DNA of 64,000 nt from Venatoribacter pacificus (GCF_025318105.1 NZ_JAOANI010000005.1:1-64000); one strand, 5' to 3'. Shown: positions 32,501 through 40,487, numbered from the stretch's first letter. The notes: generated from the sequence alone by a model not told the origin. Translations and numbers: made by a program.

Positions 32501-33165
32501 AGGCCGGTGAGCGTTATTGCAACATCATTATTATTGCCATGACCGCCGGTGTAATGGATGGTGATCGTGAGAACTGCCTGCAGTCAGGCATGGACGATTA
32601 TCTGAGCAAACCCATTGAAACCGATCGTTTTGAAAGCACGTTGCGTGGCTGGCTCAGCCGCATTAAAACAGCAGAAGCAGCGCAGCAACCAGACACAAAG
32701 AGAACGATAATGTCTGCAGAAAACGACCCAGACTCAGCGCTCAACAGCAACAACAATGAAAGCACCGGAAATAAAAGTAACGAAAATGAAAATAATGGCC
32801 GCAAATTACCTGCCGAAGTGGCTGGCCAATCGGTGTGGGATAGGGCTGGTGCATTACAGCGATTGATGAATAAAGAAAGTATTCTGACCCGCGTCGTGGA
32901 ATTATTTATCAATACATCAGGGGAAACGCTGCAAGCCTTACAGGACGCACTGGCCGCTCAGGATATCAGCAGTATTCAGGCGCAGGCGCATACACTGAAA
33001 GGGGTCGCCGGGAATATTGGTGGTATGCAATTGATGGCCCTCAGCGGGTTGTTGGAACAAGCCGCCCGCGAACAGGACAACAGCCGCTTGCAAAGCCTCA
33101 GTCTGCATTTGCCGCACTGCTACAATATGCTGATGGAATCCCTGCAGGAAAATCAGCCGGAATAA
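29584..33165 (+). CDS. BarA-like hybrid sensor histidine kinase (Cache-PAS-HisKA-HATPase-REC-HPt)
   Basis: Inner-membrane phosphorelay kinase of 1193 residues. TM1 is about 13-29, a periplasmic Cache-like sensor 30-325, TM2 about 328-347, PAS about 367-480 (AIINHSTDAIIGMNPDGKIDSWN), and HisKA with phospho-His at about 526 (NVSHEIRTPINGIMG). The HATPase domain has RQIIANLVSNAVKF and KFGGTGLGLSI. A weakly conserved receiver-like segment (about 755-865) precedes the true REC (LVVDDNVIN, phospho-Asp about 954 in LMDCQMPVLDG). The HPt histidine is at about 1136 (QAHTLKGVAGN). No response regulator is adjacent, so the partner is elsewhere; a GacA/UvrY-type partner is possible. Confidence 0.93.
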   Translation: MSSTANLPTMRRFFLVTGLIALLLCSVLVALLENHSREDAYNRAFNELGEQATLRANYFSETLNKDKDKVRFLHSTPPVSGIVRAMENNGKDLLDNTTSQQWKQRLQTIFSGFIAANAEIRQIRFIGREDNGRELVRVERKNGNIRITAEADLQEKGQSDYFLAAKNLYKDEIYISSISLNREYNKIEIPAWPAYRIAESVFDSDNNFFGFIIINFDAGILLQNLKNDTPKNMQVFLLNADGGYLIHPDKKEEFRYEYDPESNWENDENPVAVKSHKNIFISNKSPAKNTFYYFSQRIFLGGPGSDHFLDLHTAFNRTDIEQQIQSMRFKILLLIAVLISFAAFIAWLYQRRIDSRMALLTERSTARAIINHSTDAIIGMNPDGKIDSWNSGATVMFGYHEQMVIGKTLFTTILDSNNQQITPQIISAVLSGKVINQCETRARTQNGEKLYISASIYPIVIEHKTIGCAISIRDISEKYVLNEEIARINSTLESQVKERTQALEIAIQEAQQASQAKSLFIANVSHEIRTPINGIMGMLSLLKRECSSDKQLHYIRIAENSASTLTAQINDILDFSKIGADKLQLEHTEFNISHLLSSIATSMSVRPFESNIEFVLDSADINHTHLLGDPVRVRQIIANLVSNAVKFTPAGEIVLKAGTHDEGNGNVRFSCSVTDTGIGVDPEKHDVLFEAFNQADNSTTRKFGGTGLGLSICKQLCALMNGSIDVISSNEDGTSIAFNILLSMSQDQPHSLAVDRIFSAQQWLIACPNHSLRYSLEKIVHYHGGEPTNVDSAMQAEMMLSNNPSADYLLLDIAWLRGSLLNALQLGTFQGRLMLLVPPGYAPELPLFPPQLKAITLTRPVSPEDLELTWRKQMGQVLPETNRQPDNNHYSFTHPDGRAYRILVVDDNVINQEVACGLLANLNMDSLTANNGQNALEKLQQSSDKEPFDLILMDCQMPVLDGFSATQKIRAGEAGERYCNIIIIAMTAGVMDGDRENCLQSGMDDYLSKPIETDRFESTLRGWLSRIKTAEAAQQPDTKRTIMSAENDPDSALNSNNNESTGNKSNENENNGRKLPAEVAGQSVWDRAGALQRLMNKESILTRVVELFINTSGETLQALQDALAAQDISSIQAQAHTLKGVAGNIGGMQLMALSGLLEQAAREQDNSRLQSLSLHLPHCYNMLMESLQENQPE

Positions 33166-33200
33166 ACACTACTGGCCAAGACGCATGCGGTTAAAACACC

Positions 33201-35198
33201 TTAACTCCCTGCCGCCGGTGTTTTTTTCCTGCTCCGGCCTGCTGTGCTTTTACTTTTCCCGGCGCGACCTGCCCTGCTGACGCTCTTTTTCCCTGAGCTG
33301 TATTTGCGTCTGCCTGCAGTGTTCGCTGCACTTCCCGCTAACCCCGAAAACTGCACAGTATCCGCCGTCAGGGCTGAATGAATCAGCTGGTGCAGTTGTT
33401 CGGTCATCGGTTGCATAAAAGCAGCGTAATTCAAAGCTTTGTGTGCGATGTCCTGTAATTGCTTTTCCCAATGCGCCGTCATGTCCGGCCGCGTACTGGC
33501 CTCTGGCAACGCATTAATCAGTGTTTGTCCCAGTGCTGTCGCGCGAATGCTTTTGCCTTCTCGCTGTAAAAAACGGCGTTTAAATAACAATTCAATAATG
33601 CCGGCACGGGTTGCTTCTGTTCCCAGGCCATCGGTTTCTTTCAGAATACTTTTCAGGCTTTTATCCTGCACAAAACGACCAATCCCGGTCATCGCTGCAA
33701 GCAAACTGGCATCGGTAAAATGTGGTGGTGGCTGAGTGTGTTTTTCCTGCAGCAAAGGCTCTCCACTCCACAGTACCTGTCCTGCTTTTAACGGCGGCAA
33801 TGGTGCTTTAGCGCTTGTCTGATTCTCTTTTTGCGGCAGTAATACTTTCCAGCCCGGCTTCAGGGTTTCCCGCTCAGTAGCGCTGAACAGACCACCAGCA
33901 ATGATGAGACTGATTTTGGTATCGGCGTATTCATAGTGAGGAAAAAACTGCAGCAGATACTGGCGCGCAATCAGTGCATAGAGTTTTTGTTCGGTACTGT
34001 TTAAGCGTCCGGCAGGCAGTACTTTGGCGGTCGGAATAATCGCGTGATGAGCACCCACTTTGGCATCGTTCCAGGCCTGGCTGCGGATTGAACTGTCAGC
34101 CTGAGCGCAAGCCGTAGCCAGCGCCTCGCTGTGTGCACTCACAGCCGTTATAACCTGCTGCCGCTGGGCAAAGTGCTCCTGCGGTAAATAACGGCAGTCG
34201 GAGCGGGGGTAGGTAATTAACTGATGCTTTTCATACAGGCTCTGTGCTCCGTCCAGCACCTGCTGCGCGCTCATGCCCAGTGCTTTAGCTGCATCAATCT
34301 GCAACGCCGATAAATTAAACGGCAGCGGCGGTGCCTGCTTTTTTTCTTTACGCTCAACCTGTTCAACCTGTGCAGGTTGCTGACGAATACGGGCGGCGAC
34401 ATTGGCGGCCAGCTTCGGATTCAGCACCCGGCCTTCCTCATCCTGATGCGCGGCACAGGCATCACTCGGCTGCCAGTTAGCGTAGAAACTCAGTGGAGTG
34501 TCTGCGGTTAAATGAACAGCCGCCTGCACCTCGTAAAACGGTTTACTGATGAAATTATTGATCTCTTCATCGCGGCGAACCACCAACCCGAGCACCGGTG
34601 TCTGTACGCGGCCCACCGATAACACACTGTTCACTCCGCCCTGACGGCCTTTAATGGTGTAAGCACGGGTCAGATTGATGCCGTATAACCAGTCGGCGCG
34701 GGAGCGCGCCAATGCTGATACTGACAGCGGTACAAATTCCTGATTGGAACGCAGCTGCTGTAACGCCCTGCTGACAGCCTGTGGATTTAAATCACTGACC
34801 AACAGTCGCTGCATTGCCTGACGTTTGGCCGCGGGCACTTTCAGAAATTCAATAACCTCGTCCACCAGCAGCTGGCCTTCGCGGTCAGGATCGCCGGCAT
34901 GCACCAGATTGTCGGCTTCTTTCACCAGTTTACGCAGCACGGTTAATTGTTTACGGGTTTGTGGTTTAGCCTGCAGCTGCCACTGTGCCGGTATAATCGG
35001 CAAATGATCGAGCCGCCATTGCTTAAAAGCCGGATCATAAGCATCCGGTTCTGCCTGCTCTAACAGATGGCCAATACACCAACTCACCACATCGCCGTTG
35101 GCGGCACGGATAAATCCTTCGCCCTTAGTGTGCGGCTTGGGCAGCACGGCGGCGATGGCACGGCCAAGACTGGGTTTTTCGGCAATAATCAGGCGCAT
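33201..35198 (-). CDS. topB: DNA topoisomerase III
   Basis: Type IA topoisomerase that decatenates single-stranded and recombination intermediates, 665 residues. The TOPRIM domain starts at MRLIIAEKPSLGRAIAAVLP; HAGDPDREGQLLVDEV carries the acidic metal motif. The region with the active-site tyrosine contains QLITYPRSDCRYLP, and GVNSVLSVGRVQTPVLGLVV and GLGTEATRAGIIELL are typical. A basic Ser/Arg/Lys-rich tail ends the protein. ATG 35198 aligns with the E. coli start; an upstream TTG (35207) is ignored. A LexA-like box lies ten bases upstream. Confidence 0.96.
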   Translation of the reverse strand: MRLIIAEKPSLGRAIAAVLPKPHTKGEGFIRAANGDVVSWCIGHLLEQAEPDAYDPAFKQWRLDHLPIIPAQWQLQAKPQTRKQLTVLRKLVKEADNLVHAGDPDREGQLLVDEVIEFLKVPAAKRQAMQRLLVSDLNPQAVSRALQQLRSNQEFVPLSVSALARSRADWLYGINLTRAYTIKGRQGGVNSVLSVGRVQTPVLGLVVRRDEEINNFISKPFYEVQAAVHLTADTPLSFYANWQPSDACAAHQDEEGRVLNPKLAANVAARIRQQPAQVEQVERKEKKQAPPLPFNLSALQIDAAKALGMSAQQVLDGAQSLYEKHQLITYPRSDCRYLPQEHFAQRQQVITAVSAHSEALATACAQADSSIRSQAWNDAKVGAHHAIIPTAKVLPAGRLNSTEQKLYALIARQYLLQFFPHYEYADTKISLIIAGGLFSATERETLKPGWKVLLPQKENQTSAKAPLPPLKAGQVLWSGEPLLQEKHTQPPPHFTDASLLAAMTGIGRFVQDKSLKSILKETDGLGTEATRAGIIELLFKRRFLQREGKSIRATALGQTLINALPEASTRPDMTAHWEKQLQDIAHKALNYAAFMQPMTEQLHQLIHSALTADTVQFSGLAGSAANTAGRRKYSSGKKSVSRAGRAGKSKSTAGRSRKKTPAAGS

Positions 35199-35207
35199 AG
35201 CAAACAA

Positions 35208-35223
35208 CTGTATTTTTATACAG
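35208..35223 (-). promoter_or_regulatory. LexA-like SOS box upstream of topB
   Basis: CTGTATTTTTATACAG: a perfect CTG-N10-CAG with symmetric TAT/ATA flanks, the core of the gammaproteobacterial LexA operator. It begins ten bases before the topB ATG and overlaps a possible -10 (TATAAA on the minus strand), so LexA binding would block topB initiation. The divergent MCP starts 150 bases away on the other side. Confidence 0.7.
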
Positions 35224-35375
35224 CATCCATCATAGCCGAGCTGTTACCGCTCTTCCAGCATCAGGCCGCTCAACACAGGCTGGCATAGCAACAGCGGCCT
35301 CCCGCTTTATTTAACAAATCGCTCAGCAAAATATCTGTTCTATGCTGAAAACAGTCCGTTTTCAGGAAAAATCCC

Positions 35376-37223
35376 ATGCGCAACAGTATCCGCACACAAA
35401 TAATGCTCGCGGTTGGCAGCACCATTCTGGTGCTGCTCGCCCTCAGCGGTGTTTTTACCTACGAACAAGCACGCAGCAGCCTTGAGCAGGCCATCAGTGA
35501 ACGCATTCAGGTTACCGGCGAGCGCGCCAGCCGCTACGTCAGCAGCTGGATCAGCAATAAAGGCCAGGTATTAAGCGGCACAGCCAAAGCGCTGCTTAAC
35601 AATGAACGCATCCCGGTAATTGAGCAGGGGCTGGAATCCGGTAATTACATGTACCTGTATCTGGGCACCGATACCGGGGAAATGATCATGCGCCCGGATG
35701 ATGAAATGCCGGACGACTATGACCCACGTACCCGCCCCTGGTATCAGCAGGCGATGGCCGAGAGACGCCAGGTGCTGACGCCACCTTATGTGGATGCCAC
35801 GACTAACGAATTGATCGTAACCTTTGCCGAGCCACTGCGCGGCGGCGTGATCGGTGGGGACATATCCCTCGAGGCCATTGTAAAAGAGGTTCTGGGTATT
35901 GATCTGGGCGAAAGTGGTTATGCGGCACTGCTCGATAGCAAAGGTGACTTCATGGTTCATCCGGAGCAGAAATTACTGGGTAAAAACGTCTCCACCCTGC
36001 TGAGCGGCAGCACACAACTGCAACTGAACACAATCCAGCAAACCAGCTTCAATGATCGCAGCAGTCTGGTGGGCCTGTATTCCATTGATGGCACCGACTG
36101 GCGTCTGCTGCTGGTCGTCGATCAGGCCGAAGCCTTTGCCAGCCTCGCCACTCTGCGCTGGTCCAGCATGTTGATCGGCATACTCACCATTGTGGTGGTT
36201 ACCCTGATCGCCGGCATGATCATCTCCTATCTGCTACGGCCTCTGGTGGTACTTAACACGGCCATGTCTGACATTGCTCAGGGGGAAGCGGATTTAACCC
36301 GTCGCCTGCAGGTAGATCGCAATGATGAAATTGGCGCCCTGAGTAACTCGTTTAATGTGTTTGTTTCTTCCATTCACGAGCTGGTATCGCAAAGCCGTGA
36401 TTCATCCCACGAGCTGGATGGTATTGCCAAATCGGCGCGCGAAAATGCCGAGAACAACAACCAGGCGGTACAGTTACAACAGAACGAAATCAGCCAGGTG
36501 GCCGTCGCGGTTAACGAACTCTCTTCCACATCGTCGGAAGTAGCGACCAACGCGTCCGATACCGCCCATGCTGCGCAAAGTGCCACGAACGAAGGCAATA
36601 AGGGCATTCAGAATGCGCAGGAAAACAAACGCCGTATGGACGGTTTGTCACAGCAAATGGACAGCGCTACCGATGTAATCAACCAGCTGGATAATCAGGC
36701 GCAGCAGATCACCGGCATTCTTGCGACCATTCAGGGCATTGCCGAACAAACCAATTTACTGGCGCTGAACGCTGCCATTGAAGCGGCACGTGCCGGTGAG
36801 CAAGGACGGGGATTTGCCGTGGTAGCTGACGAAGTACGTACCCTGTCACAGCGCACACATACCGCCACCGGCGAAATTCAGGAAATGATCGACAGTCTGA
36901 AACACCACAGCCAGAAAGCCGTGGGCATTATGGAAACCAGTAAGCAACTGACCTCAGAAACCGCCAGCAGTGCGATACAGGTAACCGACAGCCTGACCGC
37001 GATTTCAGATGCACTGCACGATATTTCTAACCGTTCGCAAAGTATTGCCAACGCCTCACGCGAGCAGCATGCCGCCACCGAAGAGATCAGCCGCATCGCC
37101 ACCGCGATTCAGTCGGCCTCCGACGATCTGGCCGCCAACGTTGAGCAGGCGACTCAGCAATCCCATCAACTGCACACACTCAGTCACGATATCAGTTCGA
37201 ACCTGTCGCGCTTCCGCGTCTGA
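35376..37223 (+). CDS. methyl-accepting chemotaxis protein with double Cache sensor
   Basis: A 615-residue chemoreceptor. TM1 is about 9-27; a periplasmic dCache domain spans about 30-260 (YDPRTRPWYQQAMAERRQVLTPPYVDATTNELIVTFAEPL is the ligand-pocket signature seen in amino-acid and amine sensors). TM2 is about 266-290, followed by HAMP and the MA domain with tip GIAEQTNLLALNAAIEAARAGEQGRGFAVVADEVRTLSQR (from about residue 453). No CheR tether. AGGA ribosome site before ATG. Directly after its stop lies a 13-base tandem duplication. Confidence 0.93.
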   Translation: MRNSIRTQIMLAVGSTILVLLALSGVFTYEQARSSLEQAISERIQVTGERASRYVSSWISNKGQVLSGTAKALLNNERIPVIEQGLESGNYMYLYLGTDTGEMIMRPDDEMPDDYDPRTRPWYQQAMAERRQVLTPPYVDATTNELIVTFAEPLRGGVIGGDISLEAIVKEVLGIDLGESGYAALLDSKGDFMVHPEQKLLGKNVSTLLSGSTQLQLNTIQQTSFNDRSSLVGLYSIDGTDWRLLLVVDQAEAFASLATLRWSSMLIGILTIVVVTLIAGMIISYLLRPLVVLNTAMSDIAQGEADLTRRLQVDRNDEIGALSNSFNVFVSSIHELVSQSRDSSHELDGIAKSARENAENNNQAVQLQQNEISQVAVAVNELSSTSSEVATNASDTAHAAQSATNEGNKGIQNAQENKRRMDGLSQQMDSATDVINQLDNQAQQITGILATIQGIAEQTNLLALNAAIEAARAGEQGRGFAVVADEVRTLSQRTHTATGEIQEMIDSLKHHSQKAVGIMETSKQLTSETASSAIQVTDSLTAISDALHDISNRSQSIANASREQHAATEEISRIATAIQSASDDLAANVEQATQQSHQLHTLSHDISSNLSRFRV

Positions 37224-37265
37224 GGCTTGTCTGTGAGGCTTGTCTGTGAGAGGTGTTGCTGCCGG

Positions 37266-37907
37266 TTACAACAGGCCATGATCAATGGCCTTTAATACCG
37301 CCCGGGTACGGTCACGCACATTCAGTTTGGCCAGAATAAAGGACACCTGATTACGCACCGTGCCGGTCGATTTATGCAATGCTCCGGCAATTTCCTGATT
37401 GGTATAACCGGCCGCCACCAGTCTGAGAACCTGTAACTCTGCGGCGGTCAGCGGTTCATCTGCCAGGCCGCTGTCGCTATCAAACTCCAGCTCAAGCCGG
37501 TGCTCGCTGATTTTGCTTGTTACCGCCGGCTGCACCCACTGTCCGCCCTGATGCAGGGTTTCGATCGCGGCTAACAGTTCGTCCAGTGCAACGTCTTTAC
37601 GCAGATAACCACGCGCACCACGGCGCATACATTCAAGCACCAGCTCATGGTCATCGAAGGTTGTCAGCACCAGCACCGGAATATGACAACCACGCTGATA
37701 CAACTCCGCCAGCAGCTCGGTACCGCTCATATTAGGCATGCGGATATCCAGCAGAATAACATCCGGCTGATACTCTTCTATTACCGCCAACCCCTGTGCA
37801 CCATCACTGGCCTCAGCCACCACCCGGCACAGCGGACGCAGATGCAACAACGTACGAATTCCCTCGCGTACCAGTTGCTGATCTTCAATAAGCACCACAT
37901 TGATCAT
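37266..37907 (-). CDS. NarL/FixJ-type response regulator
   Basis: A 213-residue two-domain regulator. The receiver has phospho-Asp 54 in VILLDIRMPNMSG and the acidic pair in VLIEDQQ; K106 follows in YLRKDV. The LuxR-type HTH spans about 148-205 (LTAAELQVLRLVAAGYTNQEIAGALHKSTGTVRNQVSFILAKL). Its ATG overlaps the kinase stop (ATGA), so kinase and regulator are made as a pair. The likely target is the long inverted repeat between this pair and the divergent MipA/OmpV gene. Confidence 0.92.
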   Translation of the reverse strand: MINVVLIEDQQLVREGIRTLLHLRPLCRVVAEASDGAQGLAVIEEYQPDVILLDIRMPNMSGTELLAELYQRGCHIPVLVLTTFDDHELVLECMRRGARGYLRKDVALDELLAAIETLHQGGQWVQPAVTSKISEHRLELEFDSDSGLADEPLTAAELQVLRLVAAGYTNQEIAGALHKSTGTVRNQVSFILAKLNVRDRTRAVLKAIDHGLL

Positions 37908-39067
37908 ACGAGCAGTCCGTTATCCCAGGGTAAAGTCAGTGTGAGTTTTAAACCATGCCGGCCACATTCCCAGTCGCAGCGGCCACCGATAGCCTGCGCC
38001 CGCTCCTGCATCCCACGCATGCCATTTCCGGGCACCGGCAGCTGCCGCAGGGCGCCGTTATCTTCTACTGTGAGCTGCAGGCTGGCACCCTGTTGCCGCA
38101 GTACGATAGCCGCGCGGCTGGCCTGGGTATGACGCAGAATATTGGTCAGCGCTTCCTGTGCACAACGCAGGATCACCTCGGCGCAACGCACATCATCCAT
38201 GATGAGATCCGGCGGAATCTGCAGCCATACCCGCGGACGCGGTACCGCCTCCAGCAGGGAGGTCAGCGCCTGACGTAAATCCAGACCGCGCCGCTCGCGG
38301 AATTCAGAGACGGCTTCACGCATATCGCTGAGCAACAGATGGGCAATCGTCCCGGCGCGGTCAATGGCATGATCACGGGGCTGCGCCTCGGTATGACGGG
38401 CAATCTCCAGCTGAATACTGAGTGCGGCCAGATGATGTCCCAGCAGATCGTGCAGTTCACGGGCAATCCGTAAACGTTCATCACGCTTGCTGGCCGACGA
38501 TAACAAACTCTGCGTGGCTTTCAGTTCGCGCACCAGCTGCGACGCATATTCACGCGCCTGCTGTTCGGCCTGCAGGGTAAAACAGATATACAAAGCAAAC
38601 AGATTAAACAGCGCATAGAGCACGCTGTTGATCAGTACGAAATCCTGATCAAACAGCAAGCCCTGGTATAAGCCGATCAGCAATGGCACCAATAATGCCG
38701 CCAGCAGACAACTGCGCCAGCTGAAATAGCGCGGCAACTGTGCAATCACCAGAATCCACAATACCGCGCTGATACCACTGCCAAATAACAGCATCAGCGA
38801 CAGCGCGCTGACCATCGCCAACCAGAGCCATAACGGCGGCTGGCGGGCCTCACGCCAGGGCGGTAAGCGGGCCAGCACATTGGCGACTAAATTGAGTACA
38901 AAAAGACCGCTTACCAACAGAATCCAGCTTGTTGTGGCCGGAACACGGGTAACGGCCTCGACCTGACTGAGCCACAAGAAGATCAGTGTGACGGCCAGAA
39001 AGCCGATGGTAAGCCCTGCCAGCACGACGTCTGCAGCAATAATTATATGGGGTTTGATTCTGTTCAC
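37904..39067 (-). CDS. DesK-type sensor histidine kinase
   Basis: Membrane kinase with about six N-terminal helices, a short coiled linker (QAEQQAREYASQLVRELKATQSLL) and a HisKA_3 domain with phospho-His in RIARELHDLLGHHLAALSIQLE, then a HATPase domain (CAQEALTNILRHTQASRAAI, NGMRGMQERAQAIGG). The frame is open to 39193. The GTG at 39067 is preferred because it starts just before the first helix and leaves the 39106-39162 inverted repeat outside the gene; ATG 39157 cannot be excluded. Sensing is probably within the membrane, as there is no large periplasmic domain. Confidence 0.88.
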   Translation of the reverse strand: MNRIKPHIIIAADVVLAGLTIGFLAVTLIFLWLSQVEAVTRVPATTSWILLVSGLFVLNLVANVLARLPPWREARQPPLWLWLAMVSALSLMLLFGSGISAVLWILVIAQLPRYFSWRSCLLAALLVPLLIGLYQGLLFDQDFVLINSVLYALFNLFALYICFTLQAEQQAREYASQLVRELKATQSLLSSASKRDERLRIARELHDLLGHHLAALSIQLEIARHTEAQPRDHAIDRAGTIAHLLLSDMREAVSEFRERRGLDLRQALTSLLEAVPRPRVWLQIPPDLIMDDVRCAEVILRCAQEALTNILRHTQASRAAIVLRQQGASLQLTVEDNGALRQLPVPGNGMRGMQERAQAIGGRCDWECGRHGLKLTLTLPWDNGLLV

Positions 39068-39105
39068 GGCGTCAGTGTGCCAGAGGCGCTGCTGTTGCTG
39101 AATAG

Positions 39106-39162
39106 GGCAAATGTCATCTTCTGCCGATCCGGCGCAACACCGGCGATAACGTGACATTTGCC
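39106..39162. promoter_or_regulatory. long inverted repeat between the two-component system and mipA
   Basis: Perfect 11-base arms GGCAAATGTCA (39106-39116) and TGACATTTGCC (39152-39162), 46 bases centre to centre, with a CCGG-rich middle. It lies between the preferred kinase start and the MipA/OmpV gene (39222), where a shared operator for both transcripts would be. The NarL-type regulator next door is the obvious candidate to bind, which is inference. Confidence 0.55.
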
Positions 39163-39221
39163 ACAAGCCGCCACACCAGCAGCGCTCTAGCATCGGTTTT
39201 CAACCATCGCCGGAGCCATGT

Positions 39222-40016
39222 ATGCATCTGCTTAATTCTTTTTTGTTTATTCCTGTCGGCTGCAGCCTCTGCATGGCACCTCTGACTCCGGCACTGCATG
39301 CCAGTGAGACAGCGCCCGTTGAATACTGGCAACTGGAATACGGCGCCGGCACACTGCAGCGCTCAACACCCTGGCAACAGGCCGACAATCAACAGTTCAG
39401 CTTTCCCCTGGTATCCGCCCGTCGCGGTGGCTGGCGCTTAGGCGTCGACGGAGCGTTGCTGCAATATCAGTGGCAGCAAAACAACCTCAGCCTGAGTGGC
39501 GGCATCGGTTTGCGTGATGAGGTGTTCGACAGCCGTTTATGGGGCAAAGCCGACAGCCGCGACCCGGTATTTGATGGTTACCGCAGCAACGGTGGCGATA
39601 CGACCCTGCAACTGCGCGGTGGCTGGGGCTGGCTGAATGGCGGCGTGGAGCAGGATATTTCGTCGCACTCCGGCGCCTTAACTGCCGATGCTGGCATTAC
39701 CCTGCCGCTGTTTTATCTGCAGGGCGGTACACGCGCCCAACTGATTGCCGGTACCCGCTGGCTGAGCGAATCTTACAGCCGCTACGTGTATGGCATCAGC
39801 CCGGAACAAAGCAATGAGCTGCGCCCCGAATACCGCCCGCAACAGGCCTTTAACCCACAACTGACATTGCAGGCGCTGTGGCCTATCAGTCCGCAATGGC
39901 AGCTGCGCCTGCGCTGGCAGCAGGAATGGCTGGATGACACGCTGCAGGACAGCCCGCTGGTTGGTCAGCCAGTCAGTCGTCAGGCCATGCTGCTGCTTAG
40001 CTGGACCACGCCTTAG
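39222..40016 (+). CDS. MipA/OmpV family outer membrane protein
   Basis: Outer-membrane beta-barrel protein of 264 residues. The signal peptide ends near LTPALHA-SETA (residue 27). Alternating hydrophobic strands fill the rest; the family signature is YSRYVYGISPEQS, with the FVFDGYRSNGG-like region nearby (DPVFDGYRSNGG). MipA links MltA and PBP1b in E. coli; OmpV relatives are adhesins or osmoporins. It is divergent from a two-component system that probably controls it. The stop codon TAG belongs to the left end of a MITE, so the native C-terminus may have been altered. Confidence 0.85.
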   Translation: MHLLNSFLFIPVGCSLCMAPLTPALHASETAPVEYWQLEYGAGTLQRSTPWQQADNQQFSFPLVSARRGGWRLGVDGALLQYQWQQNNLSLSGGIGLRDEVFDSRLWGKADSRDPVFDGYRSNGGDTTLQLRGGWGWLNGGVEQDISSHSGALTADAGITLPLFYLQGGTRAQLIAGTRWLSESYSRYVYGISPEQSNELRPEYRPQQAFNPQLTLQALWPISPQWQLRLRWQQEWLDDTLQDSPLVGQPVSRQAMLLLSWTTP

Positions 40017-40159
40017 CAGGCTGTTGATTTTCTATCTGCGTTGCCACTGCAGTGTTAAAAAACGACTCAAAATGCTCATTTACGATCTGTAAACTGCGCT
40101 TTTTCGCCGCTTTTTGCCTTGCATTGACTGCCTCGAAAACGAAAATCAACAGCCTGCTA
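40014..40159. mobile_element. MITE-like element C, 146 bases with perfect 19-base ends
   Basis: The ends are TAGCAGGCTGTTGATTTTC (40014-40032) and its exact inverse (40141-40159). The interior has short partial symmetry and no ORF. TA at both outer edges would fit an IS630/Tc1-type TA target duplication, but symmetry of the ends makes this ambiguous. The first three bases are the stop codon of the MipA/OmpV gene. The right end lies 14 bases past the stop of the small peptide gene. Confidence 0.8.
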
Positions 40160-40173
40160 GGGCCTGAAGGCCT

Positions 40174-40335
40174 TTACTTCTGCGGTGACCAACGCACACA
40201 CACCTGATCGCCGTAGTAGTTATCGGCATAGTTACAGATAGCTGAGTTACAAGCCTGCGGCGCAGACGGTGTTGCCTTCTGCCTGATCTGATGACGGCTC
40301 AAAGCCTTACTGACTATGTCTTTTACCTGTTTCAT
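40174..40335 (-). CDS. 53-residue Cys/Tyr-rich small protein, unknown
   Basis: ATG at 40335 with an AGGAG site eight bases upstream. It encodes a basic amphipathic start (MKQVKDIVSKALSRHQIRQK), a short ATPSAPQ linker, then a segment with three cysteines and clustered aromatics (ACNSAICNYADNYY, GDQVCVRWSPQK). No signal peptide. The leader-plus-core look recalls peptide precursors, but no modifying enzyme is nearby. Upstream on its own strand are two palindromes, CCCTATTAATAGGG (40391-40404) and GGAAATCGTATTTCC (40404-40418), that may control it. Good ribosome site and biased composition argue that it is real. Confidence 0.55.
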   Translation of the reverse strand: MKQVKDIVSKALSRHQIRQKATPSAPQACNSAICNYADNYYGDQVCVRWSPQK

Positions 40336-40487
40336 TGCGGTTGCTCCTGTTGGTACATCGGTGTGATCGAATAACCCCAGACTAAGCCTGCCCTATTAAT
40401 AGGGGAAATCGTATTTCCGTTAGGTTTCTATTTATTTTAACTATAAATACGAGAATCCACTCGCCGCCCTCTTTTCCATCCCGGAAG

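Noticed and set aside
39068..39193. Longer histidine kinase start at 39193
   Set aside because: The added residues are Cys/Arg-rich and unlike a kinase N-terminus, and they would run through the 39106-39162 inverted repeat. Not fully excluded for ATG 39157.
40174..40335. Class IIa bacteriocin (pediocin box) reading of YYGDQVCVRW in the small peptide
   Set aside because: The YGNGVxC motif is not met, the order of Cys and Trp differs, there is no double-Gly leader, immunity or export gene, and the host is Gram-negative.
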